Positions 25,568-34,563 of a stretch of 47,409 nt of DNA are shown here, one piece after another (position 1 is the first letter of the stretch; each line of letters begins with the position of its first letter). This DNA comes from Actinomycetota bacterium. GTDB lineage: Bacteria; Actinomycetota; Acidimicrobiia; Acidimicrobiales; Iamiaceae. The notes below the pieces were generated by a model. The model made no database searches, was not told the origin of the DNA, and was given only the letters and a program-made list of their open reading frames with translations. The stretch is from assembly GCA_016185275.1 (NCBI GenBank), contig JACPNX010000019.1, positions 22,141 through 69,549 on the forward strand, given 5' to 3'. The translations under genes and the position numbers were made by a program.

Positions 25568-27493
25568 GTGCTCCGACGTCTCGGGCAACATGGGCCCATC
25601 GAGTCCGCCGACCGCGTCGCCCTCCGGCACCGACCGGCGCTGGTCGTAGGCCTGCTGGCGTTGATCACGTTCGTCGCCGCGCTCGTGGTCGGCACGCGAG
25701 TCATGCCGCTCGGCTCGGCCAACCGTGACGAGTCCACCTACGTGGCCATGGCACAGATGATCGAAGACGGCCGTCTCACCCTTCCGGCAGGGCAGATGCC
25801 GTTCCGGCCGTGGGCCTCCGGCGTCCGCGACGGCCGCATCGTCATGAAGTACACGCCTCCATGGCCGGCGGCGCTGGCCGCGGCCGACGCGGCGACGGGC
25901 TCGTTGCGGGTGGCCCCCGCCCTGGCCGCGGCCGTAGCGGTCGTGCTCGTCTACCTGCTCGCCGCGGAGGTCCTGCACGACCGCCGGCGCGCCATGGTGG
26001 CGGCCGCGCTGTTCGCCGCCTCGCCGTTCGTGCTCGTGCAGGCCGCGACGTACCTGTCGTATGTGTTCCAGGTGGCCCTCGAGCTGGGCTTCGCCGTCCT
26101 GTTCCTCACCGGTGCCCGTGGCGCGCCCCGGGCCGGCGCCCGGATGGCCGCGGCCGGGCTCCTCATCGGCGTGGCCGCCTACGCCCGGACCTACGACGCG
26201 ATCATCTTCGCGGTGCCGGTCTTCGGGGCCGTGGCCTGGGGCCGTCCGTGGCGCGCACCCGCCCGCTGGGCGGCGCACCTCGCCGCCGGGGCGGCCGCAC
26301 CGGCAGCCGCGTTCCTCGTCACGAACGCCGTGACGATGGGAGCGCCGACGAAGCTGCCATTCACGGTGACCGGGCCGAGCGACGTGCTCGGCTTCGGACG
26401 CCGCGGCGTCTTCCCCCAGTTCGCCGTCCCGTTCCGCTTCGGGGACGGCGTGAGCGCCCTGGTCGCCAACCTGGGCTGGCTGGGGCTGTGGGGTGCCGGT
26501 GGGCCCGTGCTGGTCGTGCTGGCCGTGCTCGGCCTGCGCGGCCGTCTCCGGGATCCCGGAGGGCGGGCGATGCTCGCGGTGCTCGTCGTCGTGCCGCTGG
26601 CGCTCGTGCCCTTCTGGGGCAGCTACGCGGTCGTGCACTACTGGGCCGGTGCCGCCTCGCTCGGCCCCTTCTACCACCTGATCGTGCTGGTGCCGATGGT
26701 CGTGCTGGCGGCCGAAGGGGCGGGCCGGCTCGTCGCACGGGCCCGCCGACCGAGGCCGGTCGCACTGGCGTTGGTCGCGGCGATGGCGACCGTGTCGGTG
26801 GCGCTGATGATCCGGCCGATCGAGCGCAACCTCGACGTGACGCGGCGGTACCGGGCCGCCGAGCGTGCGGCGCGCGCGGCACCACCCCGGTCGCTGCTGG
26901 TGCTGCCCGAACGGGGATCTGTCGGCTTCGAGAGCTGGACGCCGTTCCTGCTGAACCGGCCGGACCTCGACCAGCCGGTGCTCTACGCGGAGGACCGCGA
27001 CGCCGGCAACTTCGCCACGCTCGACCGCTATCCGGCCCGGACCGCGCTGCGCGTCGTGCAAGAGGGTGATCGGCGGAGCCTGCCGGCCCGGTTCGAGCTG
27101 CGCCGCCTGGAGCGCCAGCGCGGGCGCACGCTGGAGGTGGCGGTGGACGTGCGGGCTCCGTCGGGCGCGCAGGCGTACCTGCGCGGAACCGGTGCCGAGC
27201 AGGTCCGCTCGCTCGGTTCGGGCGCAGGCACCGAGCGGCTCGTGTGGAGGATCGGCGCACCAGGGAGCGGCGCCGAGGTCACCGTGCCCGACGATCTCGG
27301 CGTCCTCGCCGTCGGGGTGGTCAGCGAGCCGCCCGGGCGGCGACCGCGCCGCTGGGAGGTGCGCATCCCGTACCGCGTCGTGGGAGACCAGCTCGAGCTG
27401 CTGCGTCCCGGCCGGAGCTGGCGGCGGGTCGGCCGGGTGTGGCGCGAGCTGTCCGTCGACGCGGTCGTCCGGGAGGTCCCGCCGTCCCCCTGA
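25568..27493 (+). CDS. GT-C-type membrane glycosyltransferase
   Basis: A 641-residue protein with about ten hydrophobic helices and a C-terminal soluble part. The first outer loop holds N-R-D-E-S-T-Y-V-A-M-A, matching the acidic loop motif of the GT-C fold (ArnT/PMT/GT39 type), which transfers sugars from polyprenyl-phosphate donors on the outer face. A-A-Y-A-R-T-Y-D-A sits in a later loop. GTG 25568 is the most upstream start that does not enter the nitroreductase gene. It converges with the next membrane transferase with only 10 bases between. Donor and acceptor are unknown. Confidence 0.7.
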   Translation: MLRRLGQHGPIESADRVALRHRPALVVGLLALITFVAALVVGTRVMPLGSANRDESTYVAMAQMIEDGRLTLPAGQMPFRPWASGVRDGRIVMKYTPPWPAALAAADAATGSLRVAPALAAAVAVVLVYLLAAEVLHDRRRAMVAAALFAASPFVLVQAATYLSYVFQVALELGFAVLFLTGARGAPRAGARMAAAGLLIGVAAYARTYDAIIFAVPVFGAVAWGRPWRAPARWAAHLAAGAAAPAAAFLVTNAVTMGAPTKLPFTVTGPSDVLGFGRRGVFPQFAVPFRFGDGVSALVANLGWLGLWGAGGPVLVVLAVLGLRGRLRDPGGRAMLAVLVVVPLALVPFWGSYAVVHYWAGAASLGPFYHLIVLVPMVVLAAEGAGRLVARARRPRPVALALVAAMATVSVALMIRPIERNLDVTRRYRAAERAARAAPPRSLLVLPERGSVGFESWTPFLLNRPDLDQPVLYAEDRDAGNFATLDRYPARTALRVVQEGDRRSLPARFELRRLERQRGRTLEVAVDVRAPSGAQAYLRGTGAEQVRSLGSGAGTERLVWRIGAPGSGAEVTVPDDLGVLAVGVVSEPPGRRPRRWEVRIPYRVVGDQLELLRPGRSWRRVGRVWRELSVDAVVREVPPSP

Positions 27494-27503
27494 GGCCGAC
27501 CGG

Positions 27504-28664
27504 TCAGGGCGTGTAGGGACCCACGAGCGCGAGCGTCCCGTACACCCCCATCGCCACGGCCATCGTCGTCAGCGTCGCCAGGTGCACGGCGCGGCGCCTC
27601 GTGACGCCGGCCAAGGCGAAGGTGAACGGCAGTGCCATGAACGTGTACCGCTCGAACGAGCCGAGCCGCGTCGTGGCCAGGGCCACCACCGCGGTGGCGA
27701 CGGCCAGGACGCTGTAGGCGGCCGGCCACCGGCGCACGCTGTGCACCACGAGGACGACGAGCAGGACCACCCAGCCGACCCGCACGGCGTCGATGCCGAT
27801 GCGACCGTCGAGCAGCGCCCGCACTCCCGGGCCGAGCGACGTGAACGGCCCGGACACGGGGCCGCGGAACTTCTTCGACTCCTGGATCCTGAACGGCAAG
27901 AGGAACGACGTGTGGAAGCGCTCCTGGACCCAGATGAGGTACGCCACGGCACCCGCCGGCGCGGCCGCCAGGCTGGCCGCCACGGCCGGCAGGCGGCGCG
28001 GCCGCCGCCTCAGCGCGCGGACGGCCTCGACGCCCAGTGGCACCGAAACGAGCAACCCGACCGGACGCACGAGACCGACCAGGAGAGCCAGGGGGGCGAC
28101 GACGCGCCATCGGCCCCGCCGGGCCGCGGCCACGGCGCCGACGACGAGCAGCCCCCAGAGGGCCTCGGAGTAGCCCCAGACGAGCACGAAGCCGGCAGGG
28201 GTGAAGGCGGCGTACCAGGCCGCCCGCCGCGCCAGTGCCCGATCACCGGTCTCGACCAGCGCCAGCCGGTGGACAGCCGCACCGAGGGCGAGCGCCGAGA
28301 CGTTGGCGACGAGCAGCAGCACCCTCCCGACCGTTCCGGGCACGATCACGTCGAGGTACCGGGCGGCCAGCGGGAACAGCGGGAAGAACCGCAGCTCCTT
28401 GGTGGGGAGCTCGGCGTAGCCGTGCACGGCGATCTGTGCGTACCGCTCGGCATCCCAGCCGAGAAGTCCCTGGCGGAGGTGGCGGCCGACCGGCTCGGGA
28501 ACCTTCGCGTACCTCGCCGCGAACACGCGGGCGGCCAGCCACGACGCCAGCACGACGCCTCTGGCCGCCAGCCAGGCGGGGAGCGCGGCGAGCACGTCGC
28601 GGCGAGCGGCGCGGGTCCGCACCGTCGGGCGTGCCGGCGGCGAGACGACGCTCATCGGGGACAC
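27504..28664 (-). CDS. PIG-V/GPI18-like mannosyltransferase
   Basis: A 386-residue multi-pass membrane protein. The early loop has L-L-G-W-D-A-E-R-Y-A-Q-I-A and then L-R-F-F-P-L-F-P-L, which match the PIG-V/GPI mannosyltransferase II family and its bacterial relatives. F-T-P-A-G-F-V-L-V-W-G-Y-S-E-A-L-W lies in a later helix. It probably moves a mannose-type sugar from a polyprenyl-phosphate donor onto a lipid or protein glycan. ATG 28664 or 28655 can serve as start. Divergent from the transferase at 28835. Confidence 0.75.
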   Translation of the reverse strand: MSPMSVVSPPARPTVRTRAARRDVLAALPAWLAARGVVLASWLAARVFAARYAKVPEPVGRHLRQGLLGWDAERYAQIAVHGYAELPTKELRFFPLFPLAARYLDVIVPGTVGRVLLLVANVSALALGAAVHRLALVETGDRALARRAAWYAAFTPAGFVLVWGYSEALWGLLVVGAVAAARRGRWRVVAPLALLVGLVRPVGLLVSVPLGVEAVRALRRRPRRLPAVAASLAAAPAGAVAYLIWVQERFHTSFLLPFRIQESKKFRGPVSGPFTSLGPGVRALLDGRIGIDAVRVGWVVLLVVLVVHSVRRWPAAYSVLAVATAVVALATTRLGSFERYTFMALPFTFALAGVTRRRAVHLATLTTMAVAMGVYGTLALVGPYTP

Positions 28665-28834
28665 CTTCGCGGACGGCGGGGGGCCCGAGCGCGACGCAAC
28701 GTCCTCCCCGCTACCGCGCGCGCACCGCCGCCGGTCAAACTGGCCGGCGTGGAGAACCCGCCCGTTTGCCCGCCGCCGCCCCGGGTAGCGCGCCGCTCCG
28801 GCGCTGCCGACGGCGTGCGCGCAGGAGGAGGAGC

Positions 28835-30382
28835 GTGAGCGTCGCCGAAGCGGAGCAAAGGGCGGGTCTGCCCCTGCGTACGATCCGCCGGGCCCGCACC
28901 GCGGTCGTCGAGGAGGTCGAGGGCGCGTCGCCGGCGCAGCGGCGGGCGCGGCATGTCGTGGCCGTCGCCGTGGTGGCCGCCGGCGTGCTCCTGCGCCTGC
29001 GCGCCCAGTCCCCGATGTGGCTCGACGAGGCGCAGACGGTCTCGATCGGCCGGCTGCCCCTGCAGCAGATGTTCGCGGCGCTCCGCCAGGACGGCTCGCC
29101 GCCGCTCTACTACGTGCTGCTCCACGGCTGGATCCGCGTGTTCGGGCAGGGCACCAACGCCCTGCGCCTGCTGTCCGGCGTGTTCTCGCTCGCCAGCCTG
29201 CCCGTGGGCTGGCAGGTCGCCCGCCGGCTCGGAGGGCGAGAGGTGGCCTGGACGACGGTCGTCCTGCTCGCGTCGTCGCCGTTCGCCATCCGCTACGCCA
29301 CCGAGACGCGGATGTACGAGCTGGTCATCCTCCTGGTCCTGCTCGGGACCCTCGCCGTGTTGCGAGCCCTCGAGTCCCCGACGCGGGGCCGCCTCGCCGC
29401 CGTCGCCGCCGCCGCCGGTGCGCTCGTGCTCACCCACTATTGGGGCGCCTTCCTCATCGCCGGCGCGGTGCTCGTCCTGCTGGCGGCCCGCCGCCCGCTC
29501 GTCGCGCCTCGGCCAGCCCGCCTGGTCGCCGCCGCCCTGGTGGCCGGAAGCGCGTCGTTCGTCGTGTGGATCCCCTCGTTCGTGTTCCAGGTGACCCGCA
29601 CCGGTGCCCCGTGGGGGACGCCCGCCGGGTTCTCCGTGCCCCACGTCGCCCTTCAGGGCTTCGTCGGAGGCACCACCCAGACCGGCTCGCTGCTGGAGCT
29701 GCTGCTCGTGGGCGTCGTCGGCTTCGCCGTCCTGGCCGCACCACCCTCCTCGTGGCCGCGGCCGCTCACCGCCGTGGCGGCCATCACGCTCACCCTGGGC
29801 ACCGTCTTCACGTGGCTCACCGGCAGCGCCTTCCACCCCCGCCACGCCGCCGTGGCCTTCCCCGCGGTCGTCATCGCCGCCGCCGTCGGGGTCACGTGGC
29901 TGGCCCACCCGTGGCGCCGCCTCGCGCTGATCACGGCGATGGCGGTGCTCGGACTCGTCGCCGCGCTGCCGGCCGTCACCGAACCTCGCACGCAGGCCGG
30001 CCAGATCGCCGCGGAGATCCAGGCGGTGGCCCGGCCAGGCGACATCGTGGCCGTGTGCCCCGACCAGCTCGCGCCCGCGCTGGCTCGCCTGCTGCCCGGC
30101 GTGCCCATGCGCGTCCTGCCGGAGGGCAGCGACCCCGAGCGCGTCAACTGGGTGGACTACGACAAGCGGGTCGCCGACCTGGACCCCGCCGCGGAGGCGG
30201 TGGCCCTCAACCAGGCCGCAGGAACGGGTTCGGTGCTGCTGGTCTGGTCGCCGACGTACCTGCGCATCGGCTCGCGCTGCAACCTCCTGCGCCTGGCGCT
30301 CCAGGACCTGCGACCCGACGGCGAGGAGCTCGTCCGGATCCGGCGGAGCCTGGTGGAAGACGCGTGGCTGTGGCGGGGGTGA
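28835..30382 (+). CDS. GT39/PMT-like membrane glycosyltransferase
   Basis: A 515-residue protein with about ten transmembrane segments. The first loop has P-M-W-L-D-E-A-Q-T-V with the conserved acidic pair, then D-G-S-P-P-L-Y-Y-V-L-L-H-G-W, typical of bacterial PMT-like (GT39/GT83) enzymes. R-Y-A-T-E-T-R-M-Y lies in a central loop. The C-terminal 130 residues are soluble. GTG 28835 has a strong GGAGGAGG ribosome-binding site. It converges on the UDP-sulfoquinovose synthase gene. Donor sugar unknown. Confidence 0.8.
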   Translation: MSVAEAEQRAGLPLRTIRRARTAVVEEVEGASPAQRRARHVVAVAVVAAGVLLRLRAQSPMWLDEAQTVSIGRLPLQQMFAALRQDGSPPLYYVLLHGWIRVFGQGTNALRLLSGVFSLASLPVGWQVARRLGGREVAWTTVVLLASSPFAIRYATETRMYELVILLVLLGTLAVLRALESPTRGRLAAVAAAAGALVLTHYWGAFLIAGAVLVLLAARRPLVAPRPARLVAAALVAGSASFVVWIPSFVFQVTRTGAPWGTPAGFSVPHVALQGFVGGTTQTGSLLELLLVGVVGFAVLAAPPSSWPRPLTAVAAITLTLGTVFTWLTGSAFHPRHAAVAFPAVVIAAAVGVTWLAHPWRRLALITAMAVLGLVAALPAVTEPRTQAGQIAAEIQAVARPGDIVAVCPDQLAPALARLLPGVPMRVLPEGSDPERVNWVDYDKRVADLDPAAEAVALNQAAGTGSVLLVWSPTYLRIGSRCNLLRLALQDLRPDGEELVRIRRSLVEDAWLWRG

Positions 30383-30435
30383 GCGGACGCGGCACCCGCG
30401 CCCGCTCCCCCCGGCCCGCCGGCTGAGTGGCGGGA

Positions 30436-31614
30436 CTACGCGGGTTCCGTGGCCTGGCGCGTCGGGTTCGCCGTTCGACGCCAGTCCACCGAGGGCCGCA
30501 TGGCGGCGACGTCGACGCGGTCGGCGTAGCGCTCGACCGCTCCGTAGATCGAGTGGAGGAGGCTCTCGGACAGCAGGTGCGGCTCGAGCCCGAGGTCGAC
30601 CAGCTTGGTGTGGATGACGCGGTAGTAGTGCTCGGGCAGCTCGACCCGCGGGTTGTCGACGTAGTCGATCTCGACCGGACCGGGATAGGTCTGGGCGACC
30701 ACCTTGGCCGCATCGGCCACCGACAGCGACTCGGTGACCTGGTTGAAGACGCGGAACTCGCCCGGCTCGGCCGGGTTCTCGCAGGCGAGGCGGATGCACT
30801 CCACCGTGTCCCGGATGTCGATGAGACCCCGGGTCTGGCCGCCCGTCCCGTAGACGGTCAGGGGATGGCCCAGCACCGCCTGGATGGCGAAGCGGTTCAC
30901 GAACGTCCCGAACACCGCGTCGTAGTCGAAGCGGGTGGCCAGCCGGTCGTCGAGCGCGGTCTGGCGCGTGGCATGCCCGTACACCACGCCCTGGTTGAGA
31001 TCGGTGGCCCGCAGCCCCCAGACCCGGCACGTGAACATGATGTTGTGGCTGTCGTGGACCTTCGACAGGTGGTAGAAGGAGCCCGGCTGCTTCGGGAAGG
31101 GCAGCACGTCCTTGCGCCCCTTGTGCTCGATCTCGATCCAGCCCTCTTCGATGTCGATGTTCGGCGTGCCGTACTCGCCCATCGTCCCGAGCTTGACGAG
31201 GTGGATCGAGGGATCGACGTCCGCGATCGCGTAGAGCAGGTTCAGGTTGCCGACCACGTTGTTGACCTGCGTGTGGACCGCGTGCTCCCGGTCGATCATC
31301 GAGTAGGGAGCGGACCGCTGCTCGGCGAAGTGCACGATCACATCGGGCCGGAAGTCCTCGATCATCGCGTTCGTGAAGGACGCATCGGTGAGGTCGCCCT
31401 CGTAGAAGGGGAGCGACTTGCCGCTGATCTCCTTCCACGCCGCGAGCCGCACATCCATCGGATGGATCGGCACGAGGCTCTCGACACCGAGCTCCTCGTC
31501 GTACCGCCTGCGCAGGAAGTTGTCGCAGAGGCCGACCTCGTGGCCGACGTCCGACAGGTGCAGCGCAGTCGGCCAACCGAGGAAGCCATCGGCTCCAAGG
31601 ACCAGCGTTCGCAT
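30436..31614 (-). CDS. sqdB: UDP-sulfoquinovose synthase (SqdB/SQD1 type)
   Basis: A 392-residue short-chain dehydrogenase-type enzyme that makes UDP-sulfoquinovose from UDP-glucose and sulfite. The NAD motif is G-A-D-G-F-L-G at residues 7-13. The SqdB-specific block L-G-T-M-G-E-Y-G-T-P-N-I-D-I-E-E-G supplies the catalytic Thr, Met and Glu. F-Y-H-L-S-K-V-H-D-S-H-N contains the Tyr and Lys, and R-A-T-D-L-N-Q-G-V-V-Y-G closes the active site. ATG 31614 matches the family start. No SqdX glycosyltransferase is next to it; the neighbours are membrane transferases, so the product could go into a sulfolipid or a surface glycan. Confidence 0.92.
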   Translation of the reverse strand: MRTLVLGADGFLGWPTALHLSDVGHEVGLCDNFLRRRYDEELGVESLVPIHPMDVRLAAWKEISGKSLPFYEGDLTDASFTNAMIEDFRPDVIVHFAEQRSAPYSMIDREHAVHTQVNNVVGNLNLLYAIADVDPSIHLVKLGTMGEYGTPNIDIEEGWIEIEHKGRKDVLPFPKQPGSFYHLSKVHDSHNIMFTCRVWGLRATDLNQGVVYGHATRQTALDDRLATRFDYDAVFGTFVNRFAIQAVLGHPLTVYGTGGQTRGLIDIRDTVECIRLACENPAEPGEFRVFNQVTESLSVADAAKVVAQTYPGPVEIDYVDNPRVELPEHYYRVIHTKLVDLGLEPHLLSESLLHSIYGAVERYADRVDVAAMRPSVDWRRTANPTRQATEPA

Positions 31615-31757
31615 GTGGAACTTCTCCCTCGGCCCCTCTCGGGGGCCCTCGTCGCATGTGGTTCGCCGATCCCGGCGCAACGGCGGAGACGCTACCCGGT
31701 GACCTACCCGCGGCCCGACCCGGGACGTGGCTAGCGGTGACGGCCGCCGCCGCGCCG

Positions 31758-32255
31758 ATGCGACTTCTCCGGGCCGTCGAGCGGCGCCTCGGCGCCACGT
31801 TCACCCGCTACGCGGCAGGCTCGGTGGTGGCCACGGCGATCAGCCAGGCCACGTTCGTCGCGCTGTACGCCAGCCGCGTCGTCGGACCCGGCGGGGCCTC
31901 CGTCATCGCGTTCGCGGCCGGCGTCCCTCCGAACTACGTGCTGAACCGGAGGTGGGCCTGGCGCGCACGCGGCCGACCGTCGCTCGCCGGCGAGCTGGTG
32001 CCGTACGTCTCGGTGATCCTGCTGACCGCCGCGGCGGCCGCGATGGCCACCAGGTGGACGGACCGCCAGGCCCGCGCGCTCACGTCCGACCGGGCCTGGC
32101 AGGTGGTCCTGGTCACCGGCTCGTTCATCGCCACCACCGCCGTGTCGTTCGTTGTCAAGTACGTCCTGCTCGACCGGCTGGTGTTCCGGCGCCGTCGGCG
32201 CGGGGGGCGGCCCGGCGCCGCTCCCGCCTCCACGTCCGGACCACCACGCGGGTGA
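31758..32255 (+). CDS. GtrA-family membrane protein
   Basis: A 165-residue protein with four hydrophobic helices and the family signature F-T-R-Y-A-A-G-S, followed by A-G-V-P-P-N-Y-V-L-N-R-R-W-A-W and V-S-F-V-V-K-Y-V-L-L-D-R-L-V-F. GtrA proteins are thought to flip or bind polyprenyl-phosphate sugars for glycan assembly. The start is uncertain (GTG 31737 and ATG 31656 are in frame). Its last 101 bases lie antisense over the end of the glycosyltransferase at 32155, which could supply the lipid-linked sugar. Confidence 0.8.
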   Translation: MRLLRAVERRLGATFTRYAAGSVVATAISQATFVALYASRVVGPGGASVIAFAAGVPPNYVLNRRWAWRARGRPSLAGELVPYVSVILLTAAAAAMATRWTDRQARALTSDRAWQVVLVTGSFIATTAVSFVVKYVLLDRLVFRRRRRGGRPGAAPASTSGPPRG

Positions 32256-34563
32256 AGCGCAGGCCGTACATCAGGTTGCCGCCCTTCTTCGTCTCCCCGG
32301 CCGCCCGGGGGCGCATCGTGGTCGGCACCTCGGCGATGCGGTAGCCGCGGGCGGCTACCGCGATCAGCAGCTCGGACGCCTGGTACTGCGGCTGCTCGAG
32401 CCGCAGGCCGGAAGAAACCTCGGCCCGCATCGCCCGGAACCCGTTGGCCGGATCCGTGATCCTCTGGCCGGTGACGCGGCTGAGGACCCATGCGAACACC
32501 CGGACCCCGAGGCGCCGGACGCCGTCGGTGGTCTCCTCCCGACCGAGGCGCCGCGAGCCCGACACGAAGTCCGCTTCGCCGCTCACCAGGGGTGCGAGCA
32601 GTCGGTCGAGCTCGCGGCCGTCGTACTGGCCGTCGGCGTCGGTGGTGGCGATGAAGCGGGCACCGCCCTCGCGGGCCAACCGGTAGCCGAGACGCAGGGC
32701 CGCGCCCTGGCCGCGGTTGACCGGCACCTCGCACACGAGCGCCCCGTGGGCCCGCGCCACCTCGGCGGTGGCGTCCGTGGCCCCGTCGACGACCACGATG
32801 GCGTCCACGCCCAGGCCCTCGACCTCCCGCGGCAGGTCGTCGAGCACCGCCGCGATGGCGTCCTCCTCGTCGTAGGCGGCGATGACCACGGCGACCGGCG
32901 CCAGCGGTCGCCCCTCGGTGAGGCGCCCGAAGGCGGCGACGGCGCCGGCATCCACCGGGTCGTCGCCGCGGTCCGTGTCCCCGTCCCCGGCGGTGCCGGC
33001 GGTGCCGGCGGTGCCCGCGGGCGGGCTGCCGGCGCCGGCGGTGAGCTGACTGGCGGCACCGGATGGAGCCGCGGGCTCGGTGCCTGCGGCTCGGTCGCCG
33101 CGGCGGTCGCGGAACCGTCCGGACAGGCTGGTCCAACCGAGCACTCCCGACACCGGGAAGAACACGAGCTGGGGGATCTGGTAGCGCCAAGAGAACTGGA
33201 AGCCCGCAGCCAGCACGACGAGCGCCATGCCGGTCAGCGAGAACAGCGCGGCCGCGCCGCCCGACGCCGCCCGTTCCGACCGAGCGGCACCAGTCGTGGG
33301 CCGGGTCCGGGTGCGCCCACGCCAGTGGCGCCGGCCGCGCCAGCCAGCCACCAGACCGAGCAGGGCACCGGCGCCGAGCAACGGGCCGGGCACGTAGCCG
33401 ATGCTCACCTGGTAGGCGCGCAGCAGCGTCGTGAAAGGCGCCGTGGCGCGCGGGCGGCCGCCACCGAACTTGGCGGTCTCTTGCGCCGGAGACAGGTTGG
33501 GGTCGAAGACGGGATAGCGGGTCTGGAACAAGAAGCGGTCCACCTCCACGTCGTCGCCGAAGGTGATGCGCCGGGGGGCGAAGGCCTTGATGACGTCCGT
33601 GGCGACGGTACGGGCGACGGCCAGAGGCTGGCGGGCCACGACGGCCCGCGTGAAGCCGCTGAGCAGCTGGGCGCGCGTCTGGCCGGGGGGCGGCACGGCG
33701 CTGAAGGCGGGCGAGGCCGTGGCGTGCATGTAGTAGTCCACGCGCTCGCGCTGGCCCAGTGGCTCGACCGGGCACAGCTGGCGTTGCGCCCGCGTCAGGG
33801 TGACGATGTCGCAGTCGACGATGGGTGCCACTCGGGCGTAGCGCATCCGGGCCTGGATCTCGGGGTCGACGAGGCGGTAGTGGCCGGCGACGTGGTGGTA
33901 CCAGCCGGCGTAGGCCGCGAGCGGCAGCGCCGCGCCGACGAGCACGAGCGCGCCGTGCGCCAGGCGTCGCCGCCATCCCGGCGCGACGGCGACGACGTAG
34001 AGGCCGACCACGGGGATGACGGCCTGGCCCGCCATGCGGACGGTCACGGCGGTGCCGACGAGGAGTCCGGCCGCGGCGACGGCCGCCGCGCCCGGATGGC
34101 GGCGCCACGCCAGCAGGACGAGCGCTCCCAGCAGCAGCGCCTCGAACAGCGGCTCGACCATCACGTTCTGCTCGATCTGCACCTGGAAGGCGTCGAGCAG
34201 GATCGGCGCCGCCGCCAGCGCGGCCAGGCCCTTCGGCACGGACCAGTGCCGCAGGAACCGGTAGATCACCAGCGCGATGCCGAGGCCGATCAGGTGCTGG
34301 AGCACCGGGATGGCCCGGAGGTCGGACACGGCCAGCACCGGCCGGAGGAACAGCACCGAGTACCCGAGGGGATCGAGCCCGCTCGGATCGGACGTGCGGG
34401 TCATGTCGAGGTAGCGGAACGAGTCGAAGTACAAGATGGCCGGCCGGTACGCGATCGTGGCTGCGAGGCGCAGCACCAGCCCGAGCGCGAGCAGCACGGA
34501 GAACGCCCGGTTGTCCCCCATCCAGCGGCGGAGCGCCCCGGTAGCCGGGGCCGCAGGGTTCAC
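32155..34563 (-). CDS. Fusion: GT-C membrane transferase plus GT2 polyprenyl-phosphate-sugar synthase domain
   Basis: An 802-residue two-part protein. Residues 1-490 hold about ten transmembrane segments with an early acidic loop (Y-F-D-S-F-R-Y-L-D), as in GT-C enzymes. A Gly/Ala/Pro/Asp linker follows. From about residue 560 comes a GT2 domain with V-V-I-A-A-Y-D-E-E-D, V-N-R-G-Q-G-A-A-L-R and the D-x-D site T-T-D-A-D-G-Q-Y-D, ending in a DPM1/polyprenol-phosphate-glycosyltransferase-like region. One chain could thus make and use a lipid-linked sugar. GTG 34563 overlaps the epimerase stop (GTGA), so the pair is coupled. Confidence 0.82.
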   Translation of the reverse strand: MNPAAPATGALRRWMGDNRAFSVLLALGLVLRLAATIAYRPAILYFDSFRYLDMTRTSDPSGLDPLGYSVLFLRPVLAVSDLRAIPVLQHLIGLGIALVIYRFLRHWSVPKGLAALAAAPILLDAFQVQIEQNVMVEPLFEALLLGALVLLAWRRHPGAAAVAAAGLLVGTAVTVRMAGQAVIPVVGLYVVAVAPGWRRRLAHGALVLVGAALPLAAYAGWYHHVAGHYRLVDPEIQARMRYARVAPIVDCDIVTLTRAQRQLCPVEPLGQRERVDYYMHATASPAFSAVPPPGQTRAQLLSGFTRAVVARQPLAVARTVATDVIKAFAPRRITFGDDVEVDRFLFQTRYPVFDPNLSPAQETAKFGGGRPRATAPFTTLLRAYQVSIGYVPGPLLGAGALLGLVAGWRGRRHWRGRTRTRPTTGAARSERAASGGAAALFSLTGMALVVLAAGFQFSWRYQIPQLVFFPVSGVLGWTSLSGRFRDRRGDRAAGTEPAAPSGAASQLTAGAGSPPAGTAGTAGTAGDGDTDRGDDPVDAGAVAAFGRLTEGRPLAPVAVVIAAYDEEDAIAAVLDDLPREVEGLGVDAIVVVDGATDATAEVARAHGALVCEVPVNRGQGAALRLGYRLAREGGARFIATTDADGQYDGRELDRLLAPLVSGEADFVSGSRRLGREETTDGVRRLGVRVFAWVLSRVTGQRITDPANGFRAMRAEVSSGLRLEQPQYQASELLIAVAARGYRIAEVPTTMRPRAAGETKKGGNLMYGLRFTRVVVRTWRRERRRAAPRADGAGTPAGRAGRT

